From assembly GCA_034422835.1 (NCBI GenBank), contig DAOUJJ010000001.1:1-64000 (forward strand): 64,000 bases of DNA. Reading direction: 5' to 3'. This DNA is from VXMO01 sp034422835. Lineage in GTDB: Bacteria > Chloroflexota > Dehalococcoidia > UBA6926. The translations under genes were made by a program, and so were the position numbers. The stretch's first letter is position 1. The number at the start of each line of letters is the position of its first letter. This document shows positions 42,248 to 50,474 of the stretch, one piece after another. Below the pieces are notes generated by a model. It saw only the letters and a list, made by a program, of their open reading frames with translations, was not told the origin of the DNA and did no database searches.

Positions 42248-43686
42248 TGACAATTTCCACCCAATCGCAGATCGCCTTTGGAACCGACGGCTGGCGGGCA
42301 CTCATTGCGGAAGAGTTCACCTTTGAAAACGTGCGCTACTGCGCCAGAGGCGTCGCACAGTATCTGAAAGCGCAGGGTACGGCGGGGCAGGGTGTCATCG
42401 TCGGCTATGACACGCGATTCGGCTCGGAGCGGTTTGCCGCTGCCATCGCGGAGGTGTTGGCAGCGCAGGGCGTGCCGTCTTATCTGTGCCAAACGTGGGC
42501 GCCGACGCCGACTGTCAGTTACAACGTCATTACCCAAAAGGCCGCCGGCGCCATCATCGTCACGGCCAGCCACAACCCGCCTGAATGGAACGGCTTCAAG
42601 TACAAGCCGGACTACGGCGGCTCCGCATCACCGGAGATTATCGCGGCCGTTGAGCGGGAGATCCATGACGTAGAGTCAGCCGGCCCGCCGCCTGCGATGC
42701 CGCTGACTGAGGCGCAGCGGGACGGAATCGTTACCATGATTGATCCCCGCCCGGTCTACATCGACCAGCTTCGTACCCTGGTGGACGTTGAGCGTATCCG
42801 AGCCGCAGGCCTGCGTGTGGTGATCGATCCGATGTACGGCGCGGGCATGGGCTACCTCGCGGACCTGCTTGGCGGCGGCAAGACGGAGCTGATAGAGATC
42901 CACGGCGAACGCAACCCTGACTTTCCCGGCATGAGGCAGCCGGAGCCCATCTCTCACAACCTCGGTGAACTACGTGAGGCCGTCGTTCGATACGGCTACG
43001 GCGTGGGGTTGGCGACCGACGGCGACGCGGACCGCGTTGGGGGCGTGGACGAGGGGGGGCGATTCCTCACACCTCTGCAGTTCTTCGCACTGCTCGCTTT
43101 CTACCTGCTGGAGATTCGAGGCGAACGCGGCCCGTTGGTCAAGTCAATCACGAGTTCGCGCATGATTGACATTCTCGGTGAGAAGTACGATGTCCCCGTT
43201 TATGAAGAGCCGGTCGGCTTTAAGTACGTCGGACCGCGAATGATGGAGACGGACGCGTTGATTGGCGGCGAGGAGAGCGGCGGCTTCGGATTCCGTGGGC
43301 ACGTGCCGGAGCGTGACGGTGTGCTTTCCGCGCTCTACATCCTGGATGCAATGGCGCAGACGGGCCGCTCCCTGTCCGGGCTCATCGACTGGCTTTACGA
43401 AACCGTCGGGCCGCACCAGTATGACCGCCTTGATCTTGAGTTTCCTGCTGCCCGCCGCGCCGAGGTTATGGGCAGCGTTGCGGAGAGTCAACCGGCGGAG
43501 CTTGCAGGAGTGGCCGTCACGGATATCTCAACCAAAGACGGCTATCATTTCATGCTTGATGACGGCTCATGGATGCTCATCAGGTTCTCCGGCACGGAGC
43601 CGCTGTTGAGAATCTACGCTGAGGCTCGCTCCATGGAGCGCGTGCAACGCCTCATCGGCGCCGGCCGAGACCTAACGGGAATCTAG
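42247..43686 (+). CDS. Phosphoglucomutase/phosphomannomutase family
   Basis: Alpha-D-phosphohexomutase that moves phosphate between C1 and C6 of hexoses for cell-envelope or storage sugars. The 479-aa protein has the FGTDGWRALI start, phosphoserine S108 in VTASHNPPEWNG, metal loop LATDGDADRVGG, sugar loop GGEESGGFGF and phosphate loop RFSGTEPLLRIY. GTG 42247 overlaps the deacetylase stop by one base and has GGAGG 9 nt upstream. Specificity for glucose, mannose or glucosamine cannot be fixed, though GEESGG fits glucose/mannose enzymes. Confidence 0.93.
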   Translation: MTISTQSQIAFGTDGWRALIAEEFTFENVRYCARGVAQYLKAQGTAGQGVIVGYDTRFGSERFAAAIAEVLAAQGVPSYLCQTWAPTPTVSYNVITQKAAGAIIVTASHNPPEWNGFKYKPDYGGSASPEIIAAVEREIHDVESAGPPPAMPLTEAQRDGIVTMIDPRPVYIDQLRTLVDVERIRAAGLRVVIDPMYGAGMGYLADLLGGGKTELIEIHGERNPDFPGMRQPEPISHNLGELREAVVRYGYGVGLATDGDADRVGGVDEGGRFLTPLQFFALLAFYLLEIRGERGPLVKSITSSRMIDILGEKYDVPVYEEPVGFKYVGPRMMETDALIGGEESGGFGFRGHVPERDGVLSALYILDAMAQTGRSLSGLIDWLYETVGPHQYDRLDLEFPAARRAEVMGSVAESQPAELAGVAVTDISTKDGYHFMLDDGSWMLIRFSGTEPLLRIYAEARSMERVQRLIGAGRDLTGI

Positions 43687-43693
43687 GGTGCCA

Positions 43694-43723
43694 CCACTCG
43701 TCATTCCCGCGAAAGCGGGAATC
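43694..43723. repeat. REP-like hairpin repeat, copy 2
   Basis: Exact reverse complement of 16588-16617: CCACTCGTC followed by ATTCCCGC-GAAA-GCGGGAAT, an 8-bp stem with a GAAA tetraloop. Located 8 nt after the phosphohexomutase stop and upstream (in map order) of the convergent rpsI end, thus again between convergent genes. Confidence 0.8.
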
Positions 43724-43786
43724 CAGAATTAGAAATTACGACGACGCCGGAACGCGGAATACCAACTGAAAAGGCCGGCCGAGGGT

Positions 43787-43807
43787 GATCGCGAACCGAG
43801 AAGATTA
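43787..43807. repeat. Short motif shared with 2087-2107
   Basis: GATCGCGAACCGAGAA followed by GATTA, differing from the first copy at one position. It overlaps the last codon region and stop of rpsI on the minus strand. Confidence 0.35.
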
Positions 43808-44206
43808 ACGCTTGGAGTACTGCTGCTTCTTCCGGGCTCGGAACAGGCCGTACTTCTTGCGCTCTTTCTCGCGGGCATCCCGTGTGAGGAATCCCGACTT
43901 CTTGAGCACGGGGCGCATCGACTCATCGAGGTTCGAGAGCGCGCGAGCCAGTCCGTGACGGATCGCCTCTGCCTGCCCCGTCACGCCGCCGCCTGAAACC
44001 TTTACTGAGATCGCAAAGCGCCGCAGGGAATCCGTCGCGACCAGCGGCTGCAAGATTGAGCGGCGATGAATTTCCAGCGGGAATCGCTCCTCAAGCGGTT
44101 TGTCGTCCACGATGAACATGGACTCGGCTCCCGGCGTCACGCGTACACGCGCCACCGCGCGCTTGCGCCGCCCCGTTCCCTGGAAATATCGGCCTGCTGT
44201 CGTCAT
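43805..44206 (-). CDS. rpsI: Small ribosomal subunit protein uS9
   Basis: Last gene of the long ribosomal run. The 133-aa protein contains GTGRRKRAVARVRV near the N-terminus, the family signature GGGVTGQAEAIRHGLARAL and the C-terminal basic tail LTRDAREKERKKYGLFRARKKQQYSKR-type ending in SKR that reaches the P-site tRNA. Length is normal and no extension is present, unlike rplM just upstream (36 nt). Confidence 0.97.
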   Translation of the reverse strand: MTTAGRYFQGTGRRKRAVARVRVTPGAESMFIVDDKPLEERFPLEIHRRSILQPLVATDSLRRFAISVKVSGGGVTGQAEAIRHGLARALSNLDESMRPVLKKSGFLTRDAREKERKKYGLFRARKKQQYSKR

Positions 44207-44242
44207 GCTTTTCCGTTCTCCTCCCCGGGAGTCGCTCCGTTC

Positions 44243-45124
44243 TTATCCCTGTTCCTTGGCCTCGTCGCTCTCGTCCGCCGCCCCATCAGTCGAATCATCA
44301 GTTTCGGGCGTTTGCTCGTTCTCCGCAACGGACTCCTCTGACGAGGTTTCCTCGGCAGCCTGCGCAGCAGTACGCCGTCGTCTGCGTCTCGGCGGCGCCG
44401 CTTCCTCGGTGTCCTGCGTCTCGGCGGTTGCCTCCGGCGGGGTTTCCTCGGCTGCCTGGGCGGCAGTGCGCCGTCGTCTGCGAGTCGGGGTTGCAGCCGG
44501 CGCCGCTTCCTCGGTGTCCTGCGCCTCTGTCGTTGTCGCCTCCGGCGGGGTTGCGTCCTGTGATTCCTGCGCGGCCGCGCGTCGCCGTCGGCGGGTTGGC
44601 GGCACGACCGGCGCCGCCTCCTCCGGAGGAGCAACCGGCTCAGGCGCCGCAGCCTGTGCCTCCAACTCGGCCTGCTTACGGCGGCCCGCCTCTCCCATGC
44701 CTGCGCGTACCTGCGCCTCATGCGGGTGCTCAGGCCCGGCGTAGATGTGTAAACGGCGTAGATTCTGCCTGCCGAGCCGGTTGTGCGGCAGCATGCCCTT
44801 CACGGCGTTCTGAATGATGCGTTCCGGGTGCTTTTCCCGGAGCGTCGACAGCGTGACCGCGCGCAGCCCGCCCGGGTACTGCGTGTGGCGATAGTAGGTC
44901 TTCTGATCCTCTTTCTGCCCCGTTACTCGCACCTTTTCGGCATTGATGACGATAACGTTATCGCCGACTGACATGTGCATCGTATACGTCGGCTTGTCCT
45001 TGCCCCGCAGGATGGCTGCGATGAGCGTCGCCAAACGCCCAAGCGTCTCGCCCTCCGCGTCAACGACGCGCCATCCACGCTCGATCTCGCTCTTCTTGGG
45101 GCTGAATGTTCGTACACGTGCCAT
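44243..45124 (-). CDS. rplM: Large ribosomal subunit protein uL13 with long repetitive C-terminal extension
   Basis: Residues 1-145 are a full L13 (GWRVVDAEGETLGRLA, VIVINAEKVRVTGQK, YYRHTQYPGGLR, GMLPHNRLGRQNLRRLHIYAG, HPHEAQ). Residues 146-293 are an extension of about 148 aa with three imperfect repeats, each an EEAAP segment, an Arg5-6 block (TRRRRRAAAQ, TRRRRRTAAQ, RRRRRRTAAQ) and a Glu/Thr/Pro stretch with PPEAT and QDTEEAAP, then an acidic end. Bacterial L13 is normally about 140-150 aa. ATG 45124 is the family start. truA lies 10 nt upstream. Confidence 0.96.
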   Translation of the reverse strand: MARVRTFSPKKSEIERGWRVVDAEGETLGRLATLIAAILRGKDKPTYTMHMSVGDNVIVINAEKVRVTGQKEDQKTYYRHTQYPGGLRAVTLSTLREKHPERIIQNAVKGMLPHNRLGRQNLRRLHIYAGPEHPHEAQVRAGMGEAGRRKQAELEAQAAAPEPVAPPEEAAPVVPPTRRRRRAAAQESQDATPPEATTTEAQDTEEAAPAATPTRRRRRTAAQAAEETPPEATAETQDTEEAAPPRRRRRRTAAQAAEETSSEESVAENEQTPETDDSTDGAADESDEAKEQG

Positions 45125-45134
45125 GGCGATTGCC

Positions 45135-45953
45135 TCAGTCTTCCAGAATTCCGTTGTCGTAGGTGACGCCCATGAGGCAGAGGCCGATGGCAGGCATCGT
45201 CCATGTTGCCTCCCCCGGTTCACCCTCACGCGCGAGGCGATGAAATTCCGTCGCGCTCATCTGTCCCGTGCCCACCTGAACGAGGGCGCCGGCGACGCGC
45301 CGAACCTGGTGGGGCAGGAAACCGCTCCCGCGCAGGTCAATCGTCACGATGTCACCGTCACGCGTCACTGCTGCATCGTCGTAGCGTCGCAGCGGGTTGC
45401 GGTCTGCGGGCAAAGGACCCGTAAAGGGCCGCGCGTCCAGCCAGCCGTCCAATGCTGCTATCGCCTCCGCCATCGCCGTCTCATCAAGAGGCTCTTTAAC
45501 GTGCGCGGCCTGCTGCCGTAGAAGCGCGGATGGGGACGGGCGGTTGATGATCGTGTAGCGGTAGTGGCGTGAGCGGGCATCCCTTGTCACATCAAATGAT
45601 CGGGGCGCCCATTGCGCCCTCGTCACGCTGATGTCATTCGGGAGATAGTGGTTCAGTCCTGTCACATAACGATCAAAGGGCAGTTCGGTCTTGGGCTGAA
45701 GGCTGATGACCTGTCCTCGCGCGCTCGCCCCTGAATCGGTGCGGCCTGCCGCGGCAATGCGATAGTGCTGCCCCGTCAGCCTTAAGAGCGCGTCCTCAAT
45801 CTCGCCCTGGATCGTCGGCACGCCCGGCTTTTGCAGCTGCATCCCTTGGTAGCGCGCCCCCGCGTACTCGATAGTGAGTACAACCAGACGGTCTGCGATG
45901 GCAGGCGGCGACGCGATATCGTCGCTTGGCTTGCTGAGTGCGGCGGTCTGCAT
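45135..45953 (-). CDS. truA: tRNA pseudouridine synthase A
   Basis: Makes pseudouridine at positions 38-40 of tRNA anticodon arms. The 272-aa product has TIEYAGARYQGMQLQ, the catalytic D73 in AGRTDSGASARGQV (the usual VHA after the Gly is changed to ASA), RHYRYTIINRPSPS, and GSGFLPHQVRRVAGALVQVG. About 20 non-homologous residues precede the core. The gene sits between rplQ and rplM, a conserved place for truA. Confidence 0.95.
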   Translation of the reverse strand: MQTAALSKPSDDIASPPAIADRLVVLTIEYAGARYQGMQLQKPGVPTIQGEIEDALLRLTGQHYRIAAAGRTDSGASARGQVISLQPKTELPFDRYVTGLNHYLPNDISVTRAQWAPRSFDVTRDARSRHYRYTIINRPSPSALLRQQAAHVKEPLDETAMAEAIAALDGWLDARPFTGPLPADRNPLRRYDDAAVTRDGDIVTIDLRGSGFLPHQVRRVAGALVQVGTGQMSATEFHRLAREGEPGEATWTMPAIGLCLMGVTYDNGILED

Positions 45954-45964
45954 TCTTCGAGTAC

Positions 45965-46315
45965 CTAGACAAGCTCCAGCCGCACCATTGGCGCGGCATC
46001 GCCTTGTCGTGGCCCGATCTTCGTGATCCGCGTGAATCCGCCGGGGCGGTCCTGGTACCGCTCTCCATACACCCGGAAGAGCTTGTCCACCACGTCCTTG
46101 TCCGGGATGAACTTGAGTGCGCGACGACGCGCGGGAAGACTACCGTCCTTGCCAAGCGTCACCATGCGCTCCGCGAAACTGCGCGTCTCCTTGGCCTTGG
46201 CCTCGGTCGTCACAATCGCTTCACGCAGGAACAGATCTCTCGTCAGATTGCGATACAGCAGCATCCGCGGCGCGGTTTTCCTGCCGAGCGTGCGGCCTGA
46301 AACGCGGTGTCTCAT
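45965..46315 (-). CDS. rplQ: Large ribosomal subunit protein bL17
   Basis: The 116-aa protein has the signature MRHRVSGRTLGRKTAPRML, RNLTRDLFLREAIVTTEAKAKETR and the C-terminal GGFTRITKIGPRQGDAAPMVRLELV. It lines the peptide exit site. Length is at the low end of normal with no tail. It is 12 nt downstream of rpoA. Confidence 0.97.
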   Translation of the reverse strand: MRHRVSGRTLGRKTAPRMLLYRNLTRDLFLREAIVTTEAKAKETRSFAERMVTLGKDGSLPARRRALKFIPDKDVVDKLFRVYGERYQDRPGGFTRITKIGPRQGDAAPMVRLELV

Positions 46316-46327
46316 GGTTTGGCTATC

Positions 46328-47512
46328 CTATTCCTCGTCATCATCGTCCGGGGCGAACGAGCGTCGCGAATAATGAGTCAGATCCACCTCTGAAACATCC
46401 TCGTCCGGGCGCATTGAAAAGACCGCTCGATCATCGGATTCCTCAGCGTCTCCATCCGCCCCTTGCTCCGTCCCGGCGCTCACCATACCCTCGGCGATCG
46501 GAACGAGCGCCGCCAGGGGGGCGCGCCGCCAGGAACGATCCTCATCGTCCTCCGGAATCTCCACGCCCATTTCACGAAGCCGTTGGATGAGTTCATTGAG
46601 AGACTGTTCACCAAAGTTGCGCAGTTCAAGGAGCTCCTGAGCGGACTTCTCCAGCACATGCCCCACCAATGCCAGGTTGCCGCGGCGCAGGCTGTTCTGC
46701 GTCCGTGTGGAAAGATGCAAATCTTCGACGGTGACCGACGACAGTGAAGGCGGAACGCTGAGGCTGGGCTCCTGCCCGGCGGGAAGAGCCTCCGGCTCGC
46801 CAAGAGAAGCGAACGGCTGTAGTTGATCGATGATGATTTGCGTTCCCTTGCGGACGGCGTCCTCGGGCGTGATTGTGCCGTCCGTCCATACCTCAAGCAC
46901 CAGCCGGTCAAAGTCCGTCACCTGGCCGACGCGTGTTGCCTCGACCTCGAAGTTTGCGCGGCGGATGGGTGTGAAAATGGCGTCTACCGGGAGGATGCCG
47001 ATTGGGTCCTCCACCGAGGTCTCTGCCGCCCTGAAGCCGGTTCCCTGCTCGACGGTGAACTCCACCGACAACTGAGCATCCTTGCTGTCAGCATTGAGCA
47101 GCACAAGATCGGGATTAACTATCGTGTAATCGCCATGCCGCTGGATGTCGCCCGCCGTAACCGCTCCCGCCTTCCCGCCCACGTTAAGCCGCAGGGTGCC
47201 GGGGCGTCCCGTGATGGACTGGATGCGGATATCTTTCACGTTCAACAGGAAGTCCACCATATCCTCACGAACGTGGGGCAGGGTGGAGTATTCATGTTGT
47301 GCGCCCTCAATGCGCACCGCGGTAATCGCCACACCGGGCAGCGAATTCAGCAGGACGCGCCGGATGGCGTTGCCAAGTGTCACGCCAAAGCCCTGCGTTA
47401 GCGGCTCGATGATGAACCGGCCATACGAGTCCTGCGACCTGTCGGTCGTGATTTCCGGAACAAGGCTCGCGCCCGGCTCTATCTGTATTTCTGCCTCAGT
47501 CACCAAGGTCAA
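46328..47512 (-). CDS. rpoA: RNA polymerase alpha subunit with acidic C-terminal extension
   Basis: N-terminal dimerisation domain: YGRFIIEPLTQGFGVTLGNA, RRVLLNSLPGVAITAV, YSTLPHVREDMVDFLLN; C-terminal DNA/activator-binding domain at about 255-325 with LHLSTRTQNSLRR, LRNFGEQSLNELIQRL. It is 394 aa against the usual 310-340: some 70 residues follow the C-terminal domain, rich in Asp/Glu with an Arg pair (RAVFSMRPDEDVSEVDL, ending DDDDEE). TTG 47512 is chosen because GGGAGG is 8 nt before it; GTG 47503 is the alternative. Confidence 0.95.
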   Translation of the reverse strand: MTLVTEAEIQIEPGASLVPEITTDRSQDSYGRFIIEPLTQGFGVTLGNAIRRVLLNSLPGVAITAVRIEGAQHEYSTLPHVREDMVDFLLNVKDIRIQSITGRPGTLRLNVGGKAGAVTAGDIQRHGDYTIVNPDLVLLNADSKDAQLSVEFTVEQGTGFRAAETSVEDPIGILPVDAIFTPIRRANFEVEATRVGQVTDFDRLVLEVWTDGTITPEDAVRKGTQIIIDQLQPFASLGEPEALPAGQEPSLSVPPSLSSVTVEDLHLSTRTQNSLRRGNLALVGHVLEKSAQELLELRNFGEQSLNELIQRLREMGVEIPEDDEDRSWRRAPLAALVPIAEGMVSAGTEQGADGDAEESDDRAVFSMRPDEDVSEVDLTHYSRRSFAPDDDDEE

Positions 47513-47575
47513 GAGTTTGGCCTCCCTGTCGTACAGGTATGCGTGTGCAGTCTGTGTCCTCGCGTTCCGCAGTCC

Positions 47576-48211
47576 CTAACGTGAATAGAACTCAACAATC
47601 AGGCGGTCATCGATACGGATGTCCATATCAGACCGCTCAGGCTGCCGCAGCATCCGCCCCACCATGTTCCGCGCGTCCATCTGGAGCCACTCCGGCGCCT
47701 GCCTTCGCTGCGCCTGGTACTGGACGATCTCATACTGCGTCGTGCTGGAGGAACTGGGCACCCATGTAATCTCTGCACCCTCCTTGACACTGATGGAGGG
47801 CGTGCGCGCTCGGCGGCCGTTCACAGCCAGATGACCGTGCGACACCATCTGGCGCGCCTCCTTGCGCGAGTTGGCCCATCCGAGTCGATATACCACGTTG
47901 TCCAGGCGCGTCTCCAGGATCTTGAGCAGGTTCTCGCCTGTCGCTCCACGCTGTCGGGCAGCGACCGCATAGTGCCTTCGGAACTGGCGCTCAAGCACCC
48001 CGTAGATGTGGCGAGCCTTTTGCTTCTCTCTCAGGTGGATGCCCCACTCCGATAGCCGCCGTCGCCGCCGGTTGCCCGTGGTCGATTCGCCGGGGGCGCT
48101 GCGACGCCGCTCAATGGCGCATTTCGGTGTATAGCAGCGCTCTCCCTTGAGAAAGAGCTTGATTCCCTGTCGCCGGCATAGCCGGCAGACCGGCCCCGTG
48201 TATCGAGCCAT
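47576..48211 (-). CDS. rpsD: Small ribosomal subunit protein uS4, zinc-binding form
   Basis: Primary 16S-binding protein. The N-terminus carries the C+ zinc set C9, C12, C26 and C31 (YTGPVCRLCRRQG, GERCYTPKC), then the helical domain and the S4 RNA-binding domain (RLDNVVYRLGWANSRKEARQ, VSHGHLAVNGRR). 211 aa, normal. AGGAGG lies 12 nt before ATG. It is followed by rpoA after 63 nt. Confidence 0.97.
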   Translation of the reverse strand: MARYTGPVCRLCRRQGIKLFLKGERCYTPKCAIERRRSAPGESTTGNRRRRRLSEWGIHLREKQKARHIYGVLERQFRRHYAVAARQRGATGENLLKILETRLDNVVYRLGWANSRKEARQMVSHGHLAVNGRRARTPSISVKEGAEITWVPSSSSTTQYEIVQYQAQRRQAPEWLQMDARNMVGRMLRQPERSDMDIRIDDRLIVEFYSR

Positions 48212-48303
48212 CCCTTACCTGTTCCTCCTGGTTGTCTGCATGACCGCAAACAATCCGTGTGCCGCCATTCGCGTCATTGGCCTCTGAATTCCTCTTGTGA
48301 CGA

Positions 48304-48696
48304 CTAGACGCGGCGGCGCTTTCGCGGTCGGCAGCCGTTGTGTGGTATCGGTGTGGTATCCCTGATGGCAGTGACGACGAGACCGGTGGCCTGCAGGGAG
48401 CGAATTGCCGCCTCACGGCCGCTGCCGGGGCCTTTCACACGCACTTCCACGTGCTGCAGGCCATGCTCCATGCCGCGCCGCGCCGTCTCTTCAGCGGCTC
48501 GCTGTGCTGCGAAGGCCGTCCCCTTGCGAGAACCGCGGAATCCAACCGCGCCGCCGCTGCCGGACGCAATCACGTTCCCAACCGGGTCCGTCAGCGTCAC
48601 AACGGTGTTGTTGAACGTGGCGTAGATATACGCGCGTCCATAGGGCACGGACTTGCGCTCCCTGCGGCGGACTCGCTGGCGTCCTCGTCTCGCCAT
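48304..48696 (-). CDS. rpsK: Small ribosomal subunit protein uS11
   Basis: The 130-aa protein has YIYATFNNTVVTLTDPVGN, the glycine-rich ASGSGGAVGFRGSRKGT, and the C-terminal RDTTPIPHNGCRPRKRRRV signature that contacts the platform rRNA. An Arg-rich N-terminus (ARRGRQRVRRRERKS) is typical of the family. It lies 92 nt upstream of rpsD in transcription order. Confidence 0.97.
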   Translation of the reverse strand: MARRGRQRVRRRERKSVPYGRAYIYATFNNTVVTLTDPVGNVIASGSGGAVGFRGSRKGTAFAAQRAAEETARRGMEHGLQHVEVRVKGPGSGREAAIRSLQATGLVVTAIRDTTPIPHNGCRPRKRRRV

Positions 48697-48785
48697 GTGT
48701 TGCTATTGCTCCTTTCGGCGGGCAGGCAGATACTCGCGCGTCCTGGCGAGTCGGCCCTGCTCCTCTGTTCTCGATGGGCCGTTTC

Positions 48786-49169
48786 TTACTTGCGAGCAGC
48801 CCGTCGCTTGCCGGCCACGGTGCGCTTGGGTCCCTTGCGGATGCGCGCGTTGGTGCGTGTCCGCTGACCACGCACAGGCAAACCCACCCGATGCCTGACG
48901 CCGCGGTAGCTGCCGATCTCAATAAGCCTGCGGATGTTCATGGCGATCTCACGTCGCAGATCGCCTTCAATCAGATAACCGCCCCGTTCGATGGCCTCAC
49001 GAAGTAGCGCCATATCCTGCTCGGTCAGGTCATGTACTCGCCGGTCGGGGTCGACCCCGGACCGCTCGAGGATTTCGCCTGCCCGACGCGGACCAACGCC
49101 GTAGATATAACGAAGTGAATAGGCAACCTTCTTGTTGTCCGGAATATCCGCCCCGGCTATTCGTACCAT
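48786..49169 (-). CDS. rpsM: Small ribosomal subunit protein uS13
   Basis: The 127-aa protein starts MVRIAGADIPDNKKV, contains the helix-two-turn-helix YGVGPRRAGEIL and the signature IGSYRGVRHRVGLPVRGQRT with the C-terminal basic tail (KGPKRTVAGKRRAARK) that touches A- and P-site tRNAs. Length is normal. It follows rpmJ by 22 nt. Confidence 0.97.
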   Translation of the reverse strand: MVRIAGADIPDNKKVAYSLRYIYGVGPRRAGEILERSGVDPDRRVHDLTEQDMALLREAIERGGYLIEGDLRREIAMNIRRLIEIGSYRGVRHRVGLPVRGQRTRTNARIRKGPKRTVAGKRRAARK

Positions 49170-49191
49170 CAGTCCGTCCAGTGCCCCCTGT

Positions 49192-49305
49192 TTAGCCCTG
49201 TCGCTGCTTGCACTTCGGATTCACGCAGATTACGAACAGGCGACGCTTGCGCCGAACGATGCGGCACTTGCTGCACCGCGCCTTCACGGACGCTGATACC
49301 TTCAT
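49192..49305 (-). CDS. rpmJ: Large ribosomal subunit protein bL36, zinc-binding form
   Basis: A 37-aa ORF on the minus strand: MKVSASVKARCSKC, IVRRKRRLFVICVNPKC and a short KQRQG end. Cysteines 11, 14, 27 and 32 form the zinc ribbon; in many species the last ligand is His. It lies between infA and rpsM as in the classical alpha operon. Confidence 0.96.
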   Translation of the reverse strand: MKVSASVKARCSKCRIVRRKRRLFVICVNPKCKQRQG

Positions 49306-49353
49306 GTCGCGATGCCCTTCTGCTCTGCTCGTTTTTCTGGATGTGCGGCAAAT

Positions 49354-49581
49354 CTAACGGAACCGGTACGTCACCCGTCCCCGCTTCAAGTCATACGGTG
49401 AAAGCTCAACGAGAACGCGGTCCCCGGGCAGGATACGAATAAAGTTGAGCCTGATCTTTCCGGAGGCATGCGCCAAAACGGAATGCTCATTGGGCAAGTC
49501 CACGCGAAACATCCCGTTCGGGAGAGCTTCCCGCACGGTGCCCTCAACCTCGATTGTTTCCTTCTTGTTCTTTTGAGTCAT
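49354..49581 (-). CDS. infA: Translation initiation factor IF-1
   Basis: The 75-aa OB-fold protein reads EVEGTVREALPNGMFRVDL, HSVLAHASGKIRLNFIRILP and GDRVLVELSPYDLKRGRVTYR, all IF-1 signatures; it occupies the ribosomal A site during initiation. Size is normal. It is between map and rpmJ. Confidence 0.97.
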   Translation of the reverse strand: MTQKNKKETIEVEGTVREALPNGMFRVDLPNEHSVLAHASGKIRLNFIRILPGDRVLVELSPYDLKRGRVTYRFR

Positions 49582-49646
49582 TCCTCGCCCATCGGATAGG
49601 CCGCACGAACTATAAGTATGCCATAGCGCGGATAGAAAATGCTACG

Positions 49647-50453
49647 TTACGGTTGCCCCGTTCGGCTGGTTAGAACCTCCGGCCCGTCCTCGGTTACAAG
49701 GATTGTGTGTTCCCAGTGGGCCGACAAACTTCCGTCCGCGGTTGAAACCGTCCAATCGTCTTCTTCCACGATTGTCTGCCAGCCACCCAGCGTTAACATC
49801 GGCTCCAGCGCGATTGTCACCCCGGGTCGCAGCCGAAAGCGCCGTAGCCCTCGGCGACCCGATCCGTCGAAATCGGCCATATTGTTGGGAATCCAGGGAT
49901 TCTCGTGCATTTCCGTGCCGATCCCGTGACCGCCGTAACCGCGAACCATGCTGTAGCCACGCGGCTCGGCGTAGTCCCTGATGGCGCTCGTCAGATCCAC
50001 AAGCCCGTTTCCCGGCCGGGCGGCGTTGATGCACGCAATCAAAGACTGGCGCGTGTCCTCAATAAGCTTCTTTGTCTCGTCGGGGACATCGCCCACCGCG
50101 AACGTAATCGCTGAATCACCGTGGTAGCCGTCGTAGATTGCCCCGCAGTCGATAGACAGGATATCCCCGTCCTTGATCTCACGCGGGCCCGGAATGCCGT
50201 GAACGACTTCCTCGTTGAATGATGCGCAGATGTGTGCCGGGAAGCCTTGGTAGCCGAGGAAAGAGGGTACGCCTCCCCGCCCTCGTATCTCACGCCCCGC
50301 GATTTCATCCAGCTGCGCAGTCGTCATGCCGGGCTTGGCCGTATCACGCATGATGTTCAGGACATCCGCGACGATGTGGCCCGCCTTGCGCATGAGATCA
50401 ATCTCACGCGCAGATTTCACTGTTGGTGATTGGTTGTCGCTGCCAAGTACCAT
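49647..50453 (-). CDS. map: Methionine aminopeptidase, type I
   Basis: Removes N-terminal methionine from new proteins. The 268-aa pita-bread enzyme has SFNEEVVHGIPGPREIKDGD, the metal ligands in LSIDCGAIYDGYHGDSAITF (two Asp), the His in GYGGHGIGTEMHENPWIPN, the Glu in GVTIALEPML and the final Glu in AHWEHTILVTEDGPEVLT. A 13-residue insertion near FDGSGRRGLRRFRLRPG is longer than in E. coli. It lies between adk and infA. Confidence 0.97.
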   Translation of the reverse strand: MVLGSDNQSPTVKSAREIDLMRKAGHIVADVLNIMRDTAKPGMTTAQLDEIAGREIRGRGGVPSFLGYQGFPAHICASFNEEVVHGIPGPREIKDGDILSIDCGAIYDGYHGDSAITFAVGDVPDETKKLIEDTRQSLIACINAARPGNGLVDLTSAIRDYAEPRGYSMVRGYGGHGIGTEMHENPWIPNNMADFDGSGRRGLRRFRLRPGVTIALEPMLTLGGWQTIVEEDDWTVSTADGSLSAHWEHTILVTEDGPEVLTSRTGQP

Positions 50454-50474
50454 TGTGATGCTGGGAGGCGGGTC

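Noticed and set aside
44243..44689. A separate gene for the Arg-block region after L13
   Set aside because: The frame is continuous with L13 without stop, start or ribosome site in between, so it is an extension and not a separate gene.
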